Source: JAJDYQ01 sp942491945 (GTDB lineage Bacteria; Pseudomonadota; Gammaproteobacteria; JAJDYQ01). Taken from it: a stretch of DNA of 23,795 nucleotides. The notes below the pieces were generated by a model that saw only the letters and a list, made by a program, of their open reading frames with translations, was not told the origin of the DNA and ran no database searches. The translations under genes and the position numbers were made by a program. The DNA is taken from NCBI GenBank assembly GCA_942491945.1, contig CALODD010000110.1, positions 1-23,795 on the forward strand, in the 5' to 3' direction. The stretch's first letter is position 1; every line of letters starts with the position of its first letter. Positions 7,247 through 14,363 of this stretch are shown here, one piece after another.

Positions 7247-9703
7247 TTATAGTTTTACTTTGCGTAAACGTAACGCATTCGTTATTACCGATACCGAACT
7301 AAAACTCATGGCTGCTGCTGCAATAATGGGTGATAACAGCAGTCCGAAAAATGGGTATAGAACACCGGCAGCTATTGGGACTCCAAGCGAGTTATATATA
7401 AACGCAAAGAAAAGGTTTTGACGTATATTGCGCATTGTGGCCCGACTCAATTTACGGGCACGGACAATGCCGTTTAAGTCCCCTTTAACGAGCGTTACAC
7501 CGGCACTTTCCATGGCAACATCTGTGCCGCCACCCATCGCAATACCGACATGTGCTTGCGCCAATGCCGGCGCGTCATTAATGCCATCACCTGCCATAGC
7601 AACAATATGTCCCTGACTTTGTAACTTTTTGACCATGGCTGCTTTCTGATCAGGTAATACTTCTGCTTCAATGCCATCAATCGCTAGTTGACTGGCAACA
7701 CTACGAGCCGTTGTTTTACTATCACCTGTAAGCATGATTACCTTGATGCCCTCATCATGTAAGGCAGAAATTGCTTCTGGCGTGGTTTCTTTTATGGGGT
7801 CGGCTACACCAATCAATCCGGCCAATCGATTTTCTATTGAAACAAACATCACGGTTTGGCCTTTAACGCGTAATGCCTCCGCCTGCTCTTTTATATTGTC
7901 AGTATCAATTTTGAGTGTCTGTAAGAGACGAACATTGCCCAGAGCAATCTCATGACCTGCAACAATGCCCCGAACGCCCTGCCCAGTAATCGATTCAAAC
8001 GCAATCGTCTGAAGTAGATCTAAATGTTTAGCCTTGGCGCCTTGTACGATTGCCTGGCCAAGCGGGTGCTCACTAGAACGTTCAAGGCTAGCGGCATACT
8101 GTAAAATACGGTCGTTATCATAATCGCTGAGTGATATAACGCTCGCTAACGCCGGCTTTCCTTCGGTTAAGGTGCCAGTTTTATCGACAACAACAGTGTC
8201 GACTTTTTCCATGATCTCCAGGACTTCGGCATTCTTAATGAGCACGCCTGCACTCGCGCCCTTGCCTGTCCCGACCATAATTGACATGGGTGTAGCAAGG
8301 CCCAGAGCACAGGGACATGCGATTATTAAAACAGCGACGGCATTTACGATGGCGTATGCTAACTTTGGCTCTGGCCCCCATACATTCCATACAATAAAGG
8401 CAATCATTGCGATAACGATCACAACGGGTACAAAGTAACCAGAGACCTGATCTGCAAGTTTCTGTATTGGGGCACGTGAGCGCTGTGCTTCACTCACCAT
8501 GCGTACAATCTGAGAAAGCATGGTATCGGCCCCCACTTTATCTGCTCGCATAATAAAGCTGCCCGTACTATTAACGGTTGCGCCTATGACAGCATCATTG
8601 GGTTGTTTAAGTACTGGAAGTGGCTCACCAGTAATCATAGACTCATCGACTCGGCTCCCACCTTCGAGTACAACGCCATCAACAGGAACCTTTTCTCCAG
8701 GCCGTACTTGTAGGGTGTCGCCAAGCACGACTTGATCGAGCGGAATGTCAATTTCTGAGCCGTGTTCTAGTACTTTATGCGCCACGCTCGGAGCCAGGTC
8801 GAGTAATGCACGAATAGCGGCATTGGTATTACTGCGTGCGCGTAATTCTAGAACTTGTCCTAATAAAACCAACGTTGTGATGACGGCAGCAGCCTCAAAA
8901 TATACGGAGACCTGTCCCCCGGCATGTTGCATGACTGGCGGGAAGATACCGGGTGCGAGTAAAGCAACGACGCTATATACCCACGCTACGGATACCCCAA
9001 GTCCAATCAAGGTAAACATGTTCAGGTTTCTGGTGATGACAGACTGTACTGCACGGACATAAAATGGCCAGCCACCCCATAACACAACGGGTGTGGCCAG
9101 CAAGAATTCAACCCACTGTACGCCTCTCATGGAGATGCTTTCAGGAAATATAGATGGGTATAGATCTGCAACCATGGCGAGGATGAACACGGGAATTGCT
9201 AAAATAGTGCTGATCCAGAACCGTCGAGACATATCGTCCAGTTCATGGTTGTTCTCATCCGCAGTTACTGACATAGCTTCTAATGCCATGCCACATTTTG
9301 GACATGTGCCAGGATGATCCTGAATGATTTCAGGATGCATCGGGCAGGTATATTCAATGTGTGTTGAGGGTGTAGGTACGCCTAAGGTTTCTAAAGCCAT
9401 ACCGCATTTTGGGCATGTCCCTGGATGATCTTGAACAATCTCAGGATGCATTGGGCAGGTATACTGCGCTTCGTGCGAATCACATGAATGACCTGGGCAA
9501 CTTGAATCTTCAACATCATCGGCCATAGATGGCGCGAGATACTGCTCAGGACTGTGCGTGAATTTAGTTAAACAATGATCACTGCAGAAAAAAAACGCCT
9601 GGCCGCCATGATTTGTATAAAACGAAGTACCTTCAGTGACATGCATACCGCACACTACATCAGTATGTTCTATGTCTTGTGACTGTTCGTTATCAACGGT
9701 CAT
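7247..9703 (-). CDS. copA: Copper-exporting P1B-type ATPase with YHS and two CPMHP metal domains
   Basis: This inner-membrane ATPase exports Cu(I) from the cytoplasm. I chose the ATG at 9703 (818 residues); a TTG nine codons upstream is possible but less likely. Instead of the usual HMA domains, the N-terminus has a YHS domain (residues 15-56, cysteines in VCGMH and FFCSDHC) and two near-identical heavy-metal-binding repeats (YTCPMHPEI...GTCPKCGMALE at about 81-106 and 118-143). The core has the TGE loop (358-360), the CPC transmembrane metal site (463-465, ACPCALGLATP), the phosphorylated Asp in DKTGTLT (about 507), a SEHPLGQ nucleotide-binding motif and GDGINDAPAL. It follows a MerR gene and two small periplasmic proteins in one operon. 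The product is CopA-type; note that the multicopper oxidase at 15.7 kb is also conventionally named CopA. Confidence 0.95.
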   Translation of the reverse strand: MTVDNEQSQDIEHTDVVCGMHVTEGTSFYTNHGGQAFFFCSDHCLTKFTHSPEQYLAPSMADDVEDSSCPGHSCDSHEAQYTCPMHPEIVQDHPGTCPKCGMALETLGVPTPSTHIEYTCPMHPEIIQDHPGTCPKCGMALEAMSVTADENNHELDDMSRRFWISTILAIPVFILAMVADLYPSIFPESISMRGVQWVEFLLATPVVLWGGWPFYVRAVQSVITRNLNMFTLIGLGVSVAWVYSVVALLAPGIFPPVMQHAGGQVSVYFEAAAVITTLVLLGQVLELRARSNTNAAIRALLDLAPSVAHKVLEHGSEIDIPLDQVVLGDTLQVRPGEKVPVDGVVLEGGSRVDESMITGEPLPVLKQPNDAVIGATVNSTGSFIMRADKVGADTMLSQIVRMVSEAQRSRAPIQKLADQVSGYFVPVVIVIAMIAFIVWNVWGPEPKLAYAIVNAVAVLIIACPCALGLATPMSIMVGTGKGASAGVLIKNAEVLEIMEKVDTVVVDKTGTLTEGKPALASVISLSDYDNDRILQYAASLERSSEHPLGQAIVQGAKAKHLDLLQTIAFESITGQGVRGIVAGHEIALGNVRLLQTLKIDTDNIKEQAEALRVKGQTVMFVSIENRLAGLIGVADPIKETTPEAISALHDEGIKVIMLTGDSKTTARSVASQLAIDGIEAEVLPDQKAAMVKKLQSQGHIVAMAGDGINDAPALAQAHVGIAMGGGTDVAMESAGVTLVKGDLNGIVRARKLSRATMRNIRQNLFFAFIYNSLGVPIAAGVLYPFFGLLLSPIIAAAAMSFSSVSVITNALRLRKVKL

Positions 9704-9765
9704 AATTGAATACCACGTATGGCCAGGCAAAGGTTTCCACAGGAGAAATAGATTCCAATTGATTA

Positions 9766-10248
9766 TTAGTTGACTGCATACTTGAACTTGAAGCTTTCAA
9801 ATCCGCTTTTATCTGATTCGTATATGCGTGCAGTTATTTCGTACGTCCCTTTGGTATTGAAATTAAAATAATTGCCATACGTGACCGATCCACTTGTCAA
9901 CATTTTCTCTAACGGCTTAACAGCATCGGGACGACCGATATAACTGCTATTAACTTCTGTGATGATCGTTGCATCGACAATGCGCTGATTCTTGTCCTTG
10001 TCATAGATCGCAAGCATGACATGGTACGACGTGCTTCCTTGATCTGATATGCCACCATGTAGTGACTTATCATTATCGACTAGCTTTGGATTTTGTTTGA
10101 TGAAACTGGTTGGCACGATACCCCAGTAGATACGGTAGCTGTCAGTTTCTGAATTTCGGTTAATATCAGATGCATGCGATAACATTGAGCTACCCAACAA
10201 AACTGAGGCTACAATGCAATTTATAACGGTGCGTATATTTATCATCAT
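9766..10248 (-). CDS. Secreted beta-sandwich protein of unknown function
   Basis: This 160-residue protein has a clear signal peptide (residues 1-26, ending near SHASD). The mature part is rich in beta strands: a WGIVPTSFI segment, an LHGG turn, YHVMLAIYDKDKNQRIVDA, a KPLEKM stretch, GSVTYGNYFNF and a final YEITARIYES strand. This order (HGG, then a strand with a D-x-x-T/I repeat, then SYGNYF) resembles small Ig-like periplasmic proteins of the YtkA/FixH kind found next to copper genes. I do not recognise a named family with certainty. It sits between the 98-residue His/Met-rich gene and the copper ATPase, so a role in periplasmic metal handling is plausible. Confidence 0.6.
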   Translation of the reverse strand: MMINIRTVINCIVASVLLGSSMLSHASDINRNSETDSYRIYWGIVPTSFIKQNPKLVDNDKSLHGGISDQGSTSYHVMLAIYDKDKNQRIVDATIITEVNSSYIGRPDAVKPLEKMLTSGSVTYGNYFNFNTKGTYEITARIYESDKSGFESFKFKYAVN

Positions 10249-10269
10249 TATGTTCCTTTAAATTATTGA

Positions 10270-10554
10270 TTACTGCATTAATCCCATCATGCTTTTATGA
10301 AAATCAATGGTATTCATGATGTTGACATGATGTGAGTCGTGTGAGGTTTGCGATGCATACTCTTTCATCATTTGCTCATGACTTTGTAAGAGCTGCTGTC
10401 TTTTTTGTGCGTCACTCTCATTTACGACTTTGTTCCAGTGTGAATTAAGAACATTGACTGCATCGGCATTACTTGAATCCGCTATGGCCGGTGATATCGC
10501 AAAAATGCATGCGACAAACATAGTTCGCATATTCGACTTTAGTAAATATTTCAT
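10270..10554 (-). CDS. Small periplasmic His/Met-containing helical protein
   Basis: This 94-residue secreted protein starts at the ATG at 10554, which has GGAGA five bases upstream; an ATG four codons earlier lacks a site. The signal peptide ends near AIADSS. The mature part is predicted helical (LNSHWNKVVNESDAQKRQQLLQSHEQMMKEY) and ends in a His/Met cluster: HDSHHVNIMN, then HKSMMGLMQ. Clustered His and Met suggest copper binding. It begins 15 bases after the MerR stop codon. I do not recognise the family; the function is inferred from context only. Confidence 0.6.
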   Translation of the reverse strand: MKYLLKSNMRTMFVACIFAISPAIADSSNADAVNVLNSHWNKVVNESDAQKRQQLLQSHEQMMKEYASQTSHDSHHVNIMNTIDFHKSMMGLMQ

Positions 10555-10569
10555 ATCTGTCTCCATGAA

Positions 10570-11037
10570 TTACATTGGTTGTTTGGTGGTGCTATCACTA
10601 TAAAAATGACAAGTATCAGGATTGTCTTCCGGACTGTATAACTCGATTAAATGACACACAGATTCACTATCAGGCGAGTCATCAGGTGCATGACGCCACA
10701 TTTCTAGCGCTATCTCCATACGGGTTTGCAGCCGCTCGAGGTCATTTAACTGCTGTCTGTTTTCAACAATACGATTTTGAAGAATCTCCCTAACACGATG
10801 GCAAGGAACATCCCCATTATCGACATCATTCTTGATTTCACGTATTTCTGATAATGTAAAACCGAGTTTTTTCGCTTTATGAATAAATTGAAGCCAAGGT
10901 ATTTCAGTTGTTTTATACAACCGGTATCCGTTATCAGGATGACGGTTGAAAGCCAGCAACCCCATTCGACTGTAATACCGTACTGCATGGACAGTCATGC
11001 CTGATTCGGTCGCTAATTCGCTGACAGTTAAGGCCAT
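10570..11037 (-). CDS. MerR-family metal-responsive regulator (Zn/Cd/Pb-type cysteine set)
   Basis: This transcriptional activator has 155 residues from the ATG at 11037 (a GTG three codons upstream is possible). Residues 1-70 form the MerR winged helix (TVSELATESGMTVHAVRYYSRMGLL and NGYRLY). A coiled-coil dimerisation helix follows. Cysteines at 79 (VPCHR), 128 (VCHLIE) and 143 (DTCHFY) match the three positions used by ZntR/CadR/PbrR/MerR-type sensors. Cu(I) sensors of the CueR type have no Cys at position 79. Although it lies in a copper operon, it may therefore sense a divalent metal or use a mixed site. It probably acts on the MerR-type promoter at 12614-12645 and thus on its own operon. 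Confidence 0.9.
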   Translation of the reverse strand: MALTVSELATESGMTVHAVRYYSRMGLLAFNRHPDNGYRLYKTTEIPWLQFIHKAKKLGFTLSEIREIKNDVDNGDVPCHRVREILQNRIVENRQQLNDLERLQTRMEIALEMWRHAPDDSPDSESVCHLIELYSPEDNPDTCHFYSDSTTKQPM

Positions 11038-11071
11038 GTCTGACACCCTTCATTCAATGCCATACCACTAA

Positions 11072-11093
11072 TCACATGAGTAAATTCATGTGA
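11072..11093. repeat. Perfect inverted repeat TCACATGA-N6-TCATGTGA
   Basis: Two perfect 8-base arms flank the spacer GTAAAT, in the gap between the small YHS gene and the MerR gene, about 35 bases upstream of the MerR start. There is no T-run, so it is not a standard terminator. It could be an operator for a dimeric regulator or a small hairpin in the leader of the MerR gene. It does not resemble the GACCTG dyad at 12.6 kb. Confidence 0.5.
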
Positions 11094-11133
11094 ATATGAC
11101 TGTATGTTAAATATATTGATCATTCTGATAGCA

Positions 11134-11337
11134 TCAGCCATGTTGTGCCTTTGGGCGTTTAGAGGAACGATGACGAACATAACGTTCAGGGTCCTGTTCG
11201 AAGGCGTCCTTGCAAATGCCCGCACAAAAGTAGTACGTGACTCCCTTATACGTTGATTCTGCGATAGCACTAATACGGCTGACTTCCATGCCACAAACAG
11301 GATCTTTATGTTGATCACTTACCTCTTTGTATTTCAT
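11134..11337 (-). CDS. Small YHS-domain protein
   Basis: This 67-residue cytoplasmic protein is essentially one YHS domain: DPVCGMEV near the start, then YYFCAGICKDAFEQDPERYV. The conserved Cys at DPVCGM and the CxxxC-like pair in FCAGIC are the likely metal ligands. No signal peptide or membrane segment is present. The start overlaps the stop of the upstream membrane gene (ATGA type), so the two are translationally coupled. YHS domains are associated with copper and other heavy-metal enzymes, and the same domain is fused to the ATPase in this operon. A cytoplasmic copper-binding or chaperone role is likely but inferred. Confidence 0.88.
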   Translation of the reverse strand: MKYKEVSDQHKDPVCGMEVSRISAIAESTYKGVTYYFCAGICKDAFEQDPERYVRHRSSKRPKAQHG

Positions 11338-11627
11338 CGTGCGTCCTTACTGATTACTTGGTTGGACGTTAAAGTGGAATTTATAAATACGTTATATAGG
11401 CCAGTCCAGGTCAGCGCGAAATACCAGCCATACAGGTAAGTCTCTGTTAGGCCAATAAAATAGCTACTCCAGCTTATCCAATTGAATCCTGGTAAGAATG
11501 CTTGCCATGCTTGATACATTGCGTACTGAGGGAATAACAAATCAAATATGACGCATATCGTAAATGTGATGCTCAATAACAGGCTGGTTGCATGACCTAT
11601 TGCTAACAGTGGTAGGCGTTTATTCAT
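11334..11627 (-). CDS. Small membrane protein, DUF5676-like
   Basis: This 97-residue inner-membrane protein has two or three hydrophobic helices (AIGHATSLLLSITFTICVIF; then a segment around WISWSSYFIGLTETYLYGW, followed by YFALTWTGLYNVF). It resembles the small membrane proteins annotated DUF5676 that sit beside YHS proteins and copper ATPases; this assignment is from memory of the pattern. It overlaps the YHS gene on each side by four bases (ATGA), so the three genes form a tight translational unit. Its role is unknown. The conserved aromatic and Gly residues do not form an obvious metal site. Confidence 0.75.
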   Translation of the reverse strand: MNKRLPLLAIGHATSLLLSITFTICVIFDLLFPQYAMYQAWQAFLPGFNWISWSSYFIGLTETYLYGWYFALTWTGLYNVFINSTLTSNQVISKDAR

Positions 11628-11905
11628 GACTCAGATCCGCTACCGGTTAGCCTGGATATATATAATTCAGGATCTTCCTCAAACTCGGACATACAGTCTT
11701 TAGAGCAAAATCGATAAAGCTTTTTGCGATACATCACTCCATAACCTTCGGTTTCAGCTACCATATTTCCACATACGGGATCGATATGTTTCGCTGAGGT
11801 ATTACGATCATGACGAGGAGCGGAATGTGAATGTCTACCACACCCATATCGCATCATGACGAGGAAAAGTCCTGCAAACAGAATAGTTGAGAGTAAATCA
11901 CCCAT
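11624..11905 (-). CDS. Membrane-anchored YHS-domain protein
   Basis: This is a protein of about 93 residues. The ATG at 11905 has GAGGTGG upstream at good spacing; the GTG four codons earlier overlaps that site. A single N-terminal membrane helix (LLSTILFAGLFLVMMRYG) is followed by a short His-rich linker (CGRHSHSAPRHDR) and a YHS domain (DPVCGNMVAE, then LYRFCSKDCMSEFEEDPELY). The final codons overlap the next gene. Orientation is not certain; a short N-terminal anchor with Arg after the helix fits a cytoplasmic YHS domain. A membrane-tethered YHS domain could feed copper to the ATPase encoded downstream; this is inference. Confidence 0.85.
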   Translation of the reverse strand: MGDLLSTILFAGLFLVMMRYGCGRHSHSAPRHDRNTSAKHIDPVCGNMVAETEGYGVMYRKKLYRFCSKDCMSEFEEDPELYISRLTGSGSES

Positions 11906-11947
11906 GGCGTGTTCCACCTCTTAAATTCAATTCAACGACCGAACTGT

Positions 11948-12028
11948 CCATGACGACGCAAGAGACTGTAAAGAACCGACATAGTAGTTTTACTGCGGTC
12001 ACTATATTCATATCAAGCATCGTCATGG
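11948..12028. repeat. Long-range inverted repeat in the gap after the Met-rich gene
   Basis: CCATGACGACGC (11948-11959) and GCATCGTCATGG (12017-12028) are inverted copies matching at 11 of 12 positions, 57 bases apart. They lie in the 130-base gap between the Met-rich gene and the YHS gene. No reading frame or recognised RNA is visible in the loop. It could be a structured leader or processed intercistronic segment, or a small non-autonomous element. Confidence 0.4.
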
Positions 12029-12038
12029 TGTTGGTCAA

Positions 12039-12563
12039 CTATCTTTTCTTCTGAAGGTCGACTAATTGACGGAGAAGATTCTCAATATTGGCTAGACGTG
12101 TTTCCATCGTCCCCATATGAGTCTTCATTTCAGTATGACGCTCTTTCATCATATCCATCATGGGCATACCACCCTGCTTTCCCATCATGTTCATCATAGG
12201 CATGCCGCTGTCATCTCTACTCATCATTCCCATACTTCCTGGACCAGTAGTATTGCCACCCATCATATTCATCATTGGCATCCCACCTTGAGATCCATTC
12301 ATCATGCCCATCGGCATACCTTGTTGACCTTGAGTACCCATTGGCTGCATACCACCATTTTGCTGACGCATGCGCATCATCTGTTGTTGCTGCATTGGAC
12401 TCATTGTTCCGGGCGCGTATCCCATAGGAGCCTGATCATATAGCTGGCTCATATCTGGCATACCCATTGGCATGGTTTGAGTATTTTCTTCACTCAGCAC
12501 AACTGCACTAAATGATGTGGCAGTAACGAGTACTGAAATCATTGTTAAATGTTTTAGATTCAT
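12039..12563 (-). CDS. Secreted Met-rich protein with GMPMMNMMG repeats
   Basis: This 174-residue protein has a signal peptide (residues 1-24). I chose the ATG at 12563 because AAGGAG lies six bases upstream; an earlier in-frame ATG at 12590 lacks one. The mature protein is dominated by Met, Gly, Gln and Pro, with repeats such as MPMGMPDM, MPMGMMNGSQ and three forms of GMPMM(N/D)MM. The C-terminus is a short coiled coil (METRLANIENLLRQLVDLQKK) that may oligomerise it. Met-rich stretches of this kind bind Cu(I) and Ag(I) in the periplasm; here this is inferred from composition. It is the first gene after the MerR-type promoter at 12614-12645, which suggests metal induction. Confidence 0.75.
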   Translation of the reverse strand: MNLKHLTMISVLVTATSFSAVVLSEENTQTMPMGMPDMSQLYDQAPMGYAPGTMSPMQQQQMMRMRQQNGGMQPMGTQGQQGMPMGMMNGSQGGMPMMNMMGGNTTGPGSMGMMSRDDSGMPMMNMMGKQGGMPMMDMMKERHTEMKTHMGTMETRLANIENLLRQLVDLQKKR

Positions 12564-12613
12564 TTCATGCTCCTTATTAATTGCATTCATTATTAAATTT
12601 ACGTTACAACTTT

Positions 12614-12645
12614 AGTTTAGGACCTGAGTGTTACTCACAGGTCAA
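12614..12645 (-). promoter_or_regulatory. MerR-type promoter and operator, TTGACC-N20-TAAACT with GACCTG dyad
   Basis: Read leftward, a -35 TTGACC (12640-12645) and a -10 TAAACT (12614-12619) are separated by 20 bases, the overlong spacing typical of MerR-activated promoters. The spacer contains a dyad of GACCTG and CAGGTC separated by 11 bases (outer bases 12643 and 12621), overlapping the -35 as in known MerR operators. Transcription would begin about 45 bases before the Met-rich gene. The regulator at 10570-11037, four genes further down, is the obvious candidate. Confidence 0.7.
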
Positions 12646-12689
12646 GACATTTATTTAATCAATATTCATGTATTTAATTTAAGACTCCT

Positions 12690-13802
12690 CTATTGGTTTG
12701 ACTTAATCATTTGGATTAGCTTGTCTGCTTTCACATAGCCTTCAATCATCTTCCCGTTAGGTAAAATAATGGCAGGCGTACCACGTAGACCAATCTTGAG
12801 ACCGAATTCAAAACCTCGATCAACTGCGTCACCTGCCTTGCAAGTTCCTTTATCAAGCTCGCCATCGATCGCTCCTTTAGCGATACTCATAGCCTTTTCA
12901 CGATCTTTAGCGCACCAAACGGATCGCATGGTGTTGTAATTAATGCCCTGCTTACCGTTTCTCGGAAATGCGATATATCTTATGGTGATGCCTGCTTTTT
13001 GAAGCTCAGGGATATCTTTATGTAGCTTCCTGCAAAATGGGCAATCAGTGTCAGTCAAAATTGTAATGGTGTGGCGTGTCTTTCCCTCTGCCTTGAATAT
13101 CACCATGTCTGACTCAGGAAAGGATTTAAGTAATCTCAGCTTGTCTTTAGATTTAGTAAGCTCCGTTAGATTCTCGCCTGTCTTTAAATCAATTAACTCA
13201 CCAACTAACGCATAACGCCCGTTCGAAAGAAGATAAGCGACATCACTACCGATACTGGCGTGGTAGAGGCCCTCTATTAATGTTGCTTGTGCGGGGCCAA
13301 CCTCAACGCCACGCAGACGTTTCCTTAGTAATTCGGTTATTGAATCTTTAGGAGATTCTTTAGCTTGTTTGACGGGTTGAATCTCTTGCTGCTTATTACG
13401 CTTGTTCCAGGCAGAATAAATCTCATCACTCCATTTCGACTGAAACCAGGCGATGATGGCCTCGATCTGTGCATCGGTTAATTTCTCACCAAATGAGGGC
13501 ATGGTACCGCCAACGGCCGCACCGCCCTTTTTGATGGTCTGTTTTAAGATATTAAAAGGATGATGCCAGGTATGAGCTGTACCATTCAGTGGTGGCGGGA
13601 CTAGATTCCCATTGGCATCACGCTTTTTCCAATCTTTAGTCGCCTCGGCGTTCTTCCCGTGGCATACCGCACAGTTCTCCGAAAAGAGATTCTTACCCTG
13701 CTTAACTTGAGCATCGGAATACCAACGATCACTATTAGCCGATAAAGGCAGCGTGTGTATAACCAAAGCAATCAACGCGCTCGATATGACGTATAACTTC
13801 AT
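12690..13802 (-). CDS. Cytochrome c-DsbC fusion protein
   Basis: This 370-residue periplasmic fusion starts at the ATG at 13802, with GGAG seven bases upstream. A signal peptide ends near residue 23. Residues 30-125 are a class I cytochrome c with CAVCH (44-48) and axial Met101 in GGTMPSFGEKL. After a charged linker (130-155), residues 155-215 look like the DsbC dimerisation region (TELLRKRL...SNGRYALVGELIDLKTGENLT). A thioredoxin domain follows with CPFC (254-257), a second Cys pair (297, 321) in the position of the DsbC structural disulfide, and the cis-Pro loop RGTPAI. It begins 13 bases after the DUF411 stop. It may couple thiol redox state to a haem electron path; that coupling is inference. 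Confidence 0.88.
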   Translation of the reverse strand: MKLYVISSALIALVIHTLPLSANSDRWYSDAQVKQGKNLFSENCAVCHGKNAEATKDWKKRDANGNLVPPPLNGTAHTWHHPFNILKQTIKKGGAAVGGTMPSFGEKLTDAQIEAIIAWFQSKWSDEIYSAWNKRNKQQEIQPVKQAKESPKDSITELLRKRLRGVEVGPAQATLIEGLYHASIGSDVAYLLSNGRYALVGELIDLKTGENLTELTKSKDKLRLLKSFPESDMVIFKAEGKTRHTITILTDTDCPFCRKLHKDIPELQKAGITIRYIAFPRNGKQGINYNTMRSVWCAKDREKAMSIAKGAIDGELDKGTCKAGDAVDRGFEFGLKIGLRGTPAIILPNGKMIEGYVKADKLIQMIKSNQ

Positions 13803-13815
13803 GACAGCTCTCCAC

Positions 13816-14337
13816 TTAATGTCGGCTAAATACGGTTGTGTTACCTTGTTTATCGATGGCCAGAACATCGTATTTATCTTTACGCATTCCCTCCATTCCA
13901 GGAGAACCCATTGGCATACCTGGCACTGTCAAACCATGAATATCTGGCTTGTCAGTCAACAGCCGCTTGATATCAGCTGCGGGAACATGACCTTCAATGA
14001 CGTAACCTTCGATCACGGCGGTATGACAGGATTGTTGATTACGTTTAATTCCCATCTTTGCTTTGATTGCCGGCATGTCATTGCGATTGTGGGCTTTAAC
14101 GTCGAATCCACTATCGCGTAAGTGATCAACCCACTTGTTGCAACAGCCACACGTGGGGCTTTTATATACGGTGAACTCTTCAGCGTTCGCCTCACCTATG
14201 GCTGATGTACTAAGCACACTATAAGCAGCGAACACTAAAATGAGCGACGCAACAGTGAGAACAATGATCAAGTCATGACGTGGTCTAGTTCTGGTACTGC
14301 TGTTATGTCTGGCTGTGCGTTTGTTTTGTTTACTCAT
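13816..14337 (-). CDS. copG: DUF411 (CopG-like) periplasmic copper protein
   Basis: This 173-residue protein has an N-terminal basic region and one membrane-spanning signal-anchor (residues 23-43, LIIVLTVASLILVFAAYSV). The domain begins with a thioredoxin-like strand and the family signature SPTCGCCNKWVDHL (Cys63, 65 and 66), followed by SCHTAVIEGYVIEGHVP and the copper-type Met loop VPGMPMGSPGME. These are the hallmark motifs of DUF411, the family that includes CopG, a multi-copper redox protein. The 5' part is AT-poor in lysine and arginine codons and the protein is longer at the N-terminus than most members. Neighbours are a cytochrome c upstream and the cytochrome c-DsbC fusion downstream. 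The symbol is a family-level assignment. Confidence 0.88.
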   Translation of the reverse strand: MSKQNKRTARHNSSTRTRPRHDLIIVLTVASLILVFAAYSVLSTSAIGEANAEEFTVYKSPTCGCCNKWVDHLRDSGFDVKAHNRNDMPAIKAKMGIKRNQQSCHTAVIEGYVIEGHVPAADIKRLLTDKPDIHGLTVPGMPMGSPGMEGMRKDKYDVLAIDKQGNTTVFSRH

Positions 14338-14363
14338 CGGGATTTCCTTTAAATGGAAGTCAA

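Noticed and set aside
9704..9765. MerR operator directly upstream of the copper ATPase
   Set aside because: I looked for a TTGACC or CCTTCC-type dyad in this short gap and found none; the ATPase is probably read from the upstream operon promoter.
12117..12443. Plus-strand reading frame of 108 residues, extremely His-rich
   Set aside because: It is the antisense of the Met-rich gene: ATG codons read backwards give CAT (His). It has no ribosome-binding site, and the opposite strand has a signal peptide and coiled coil.
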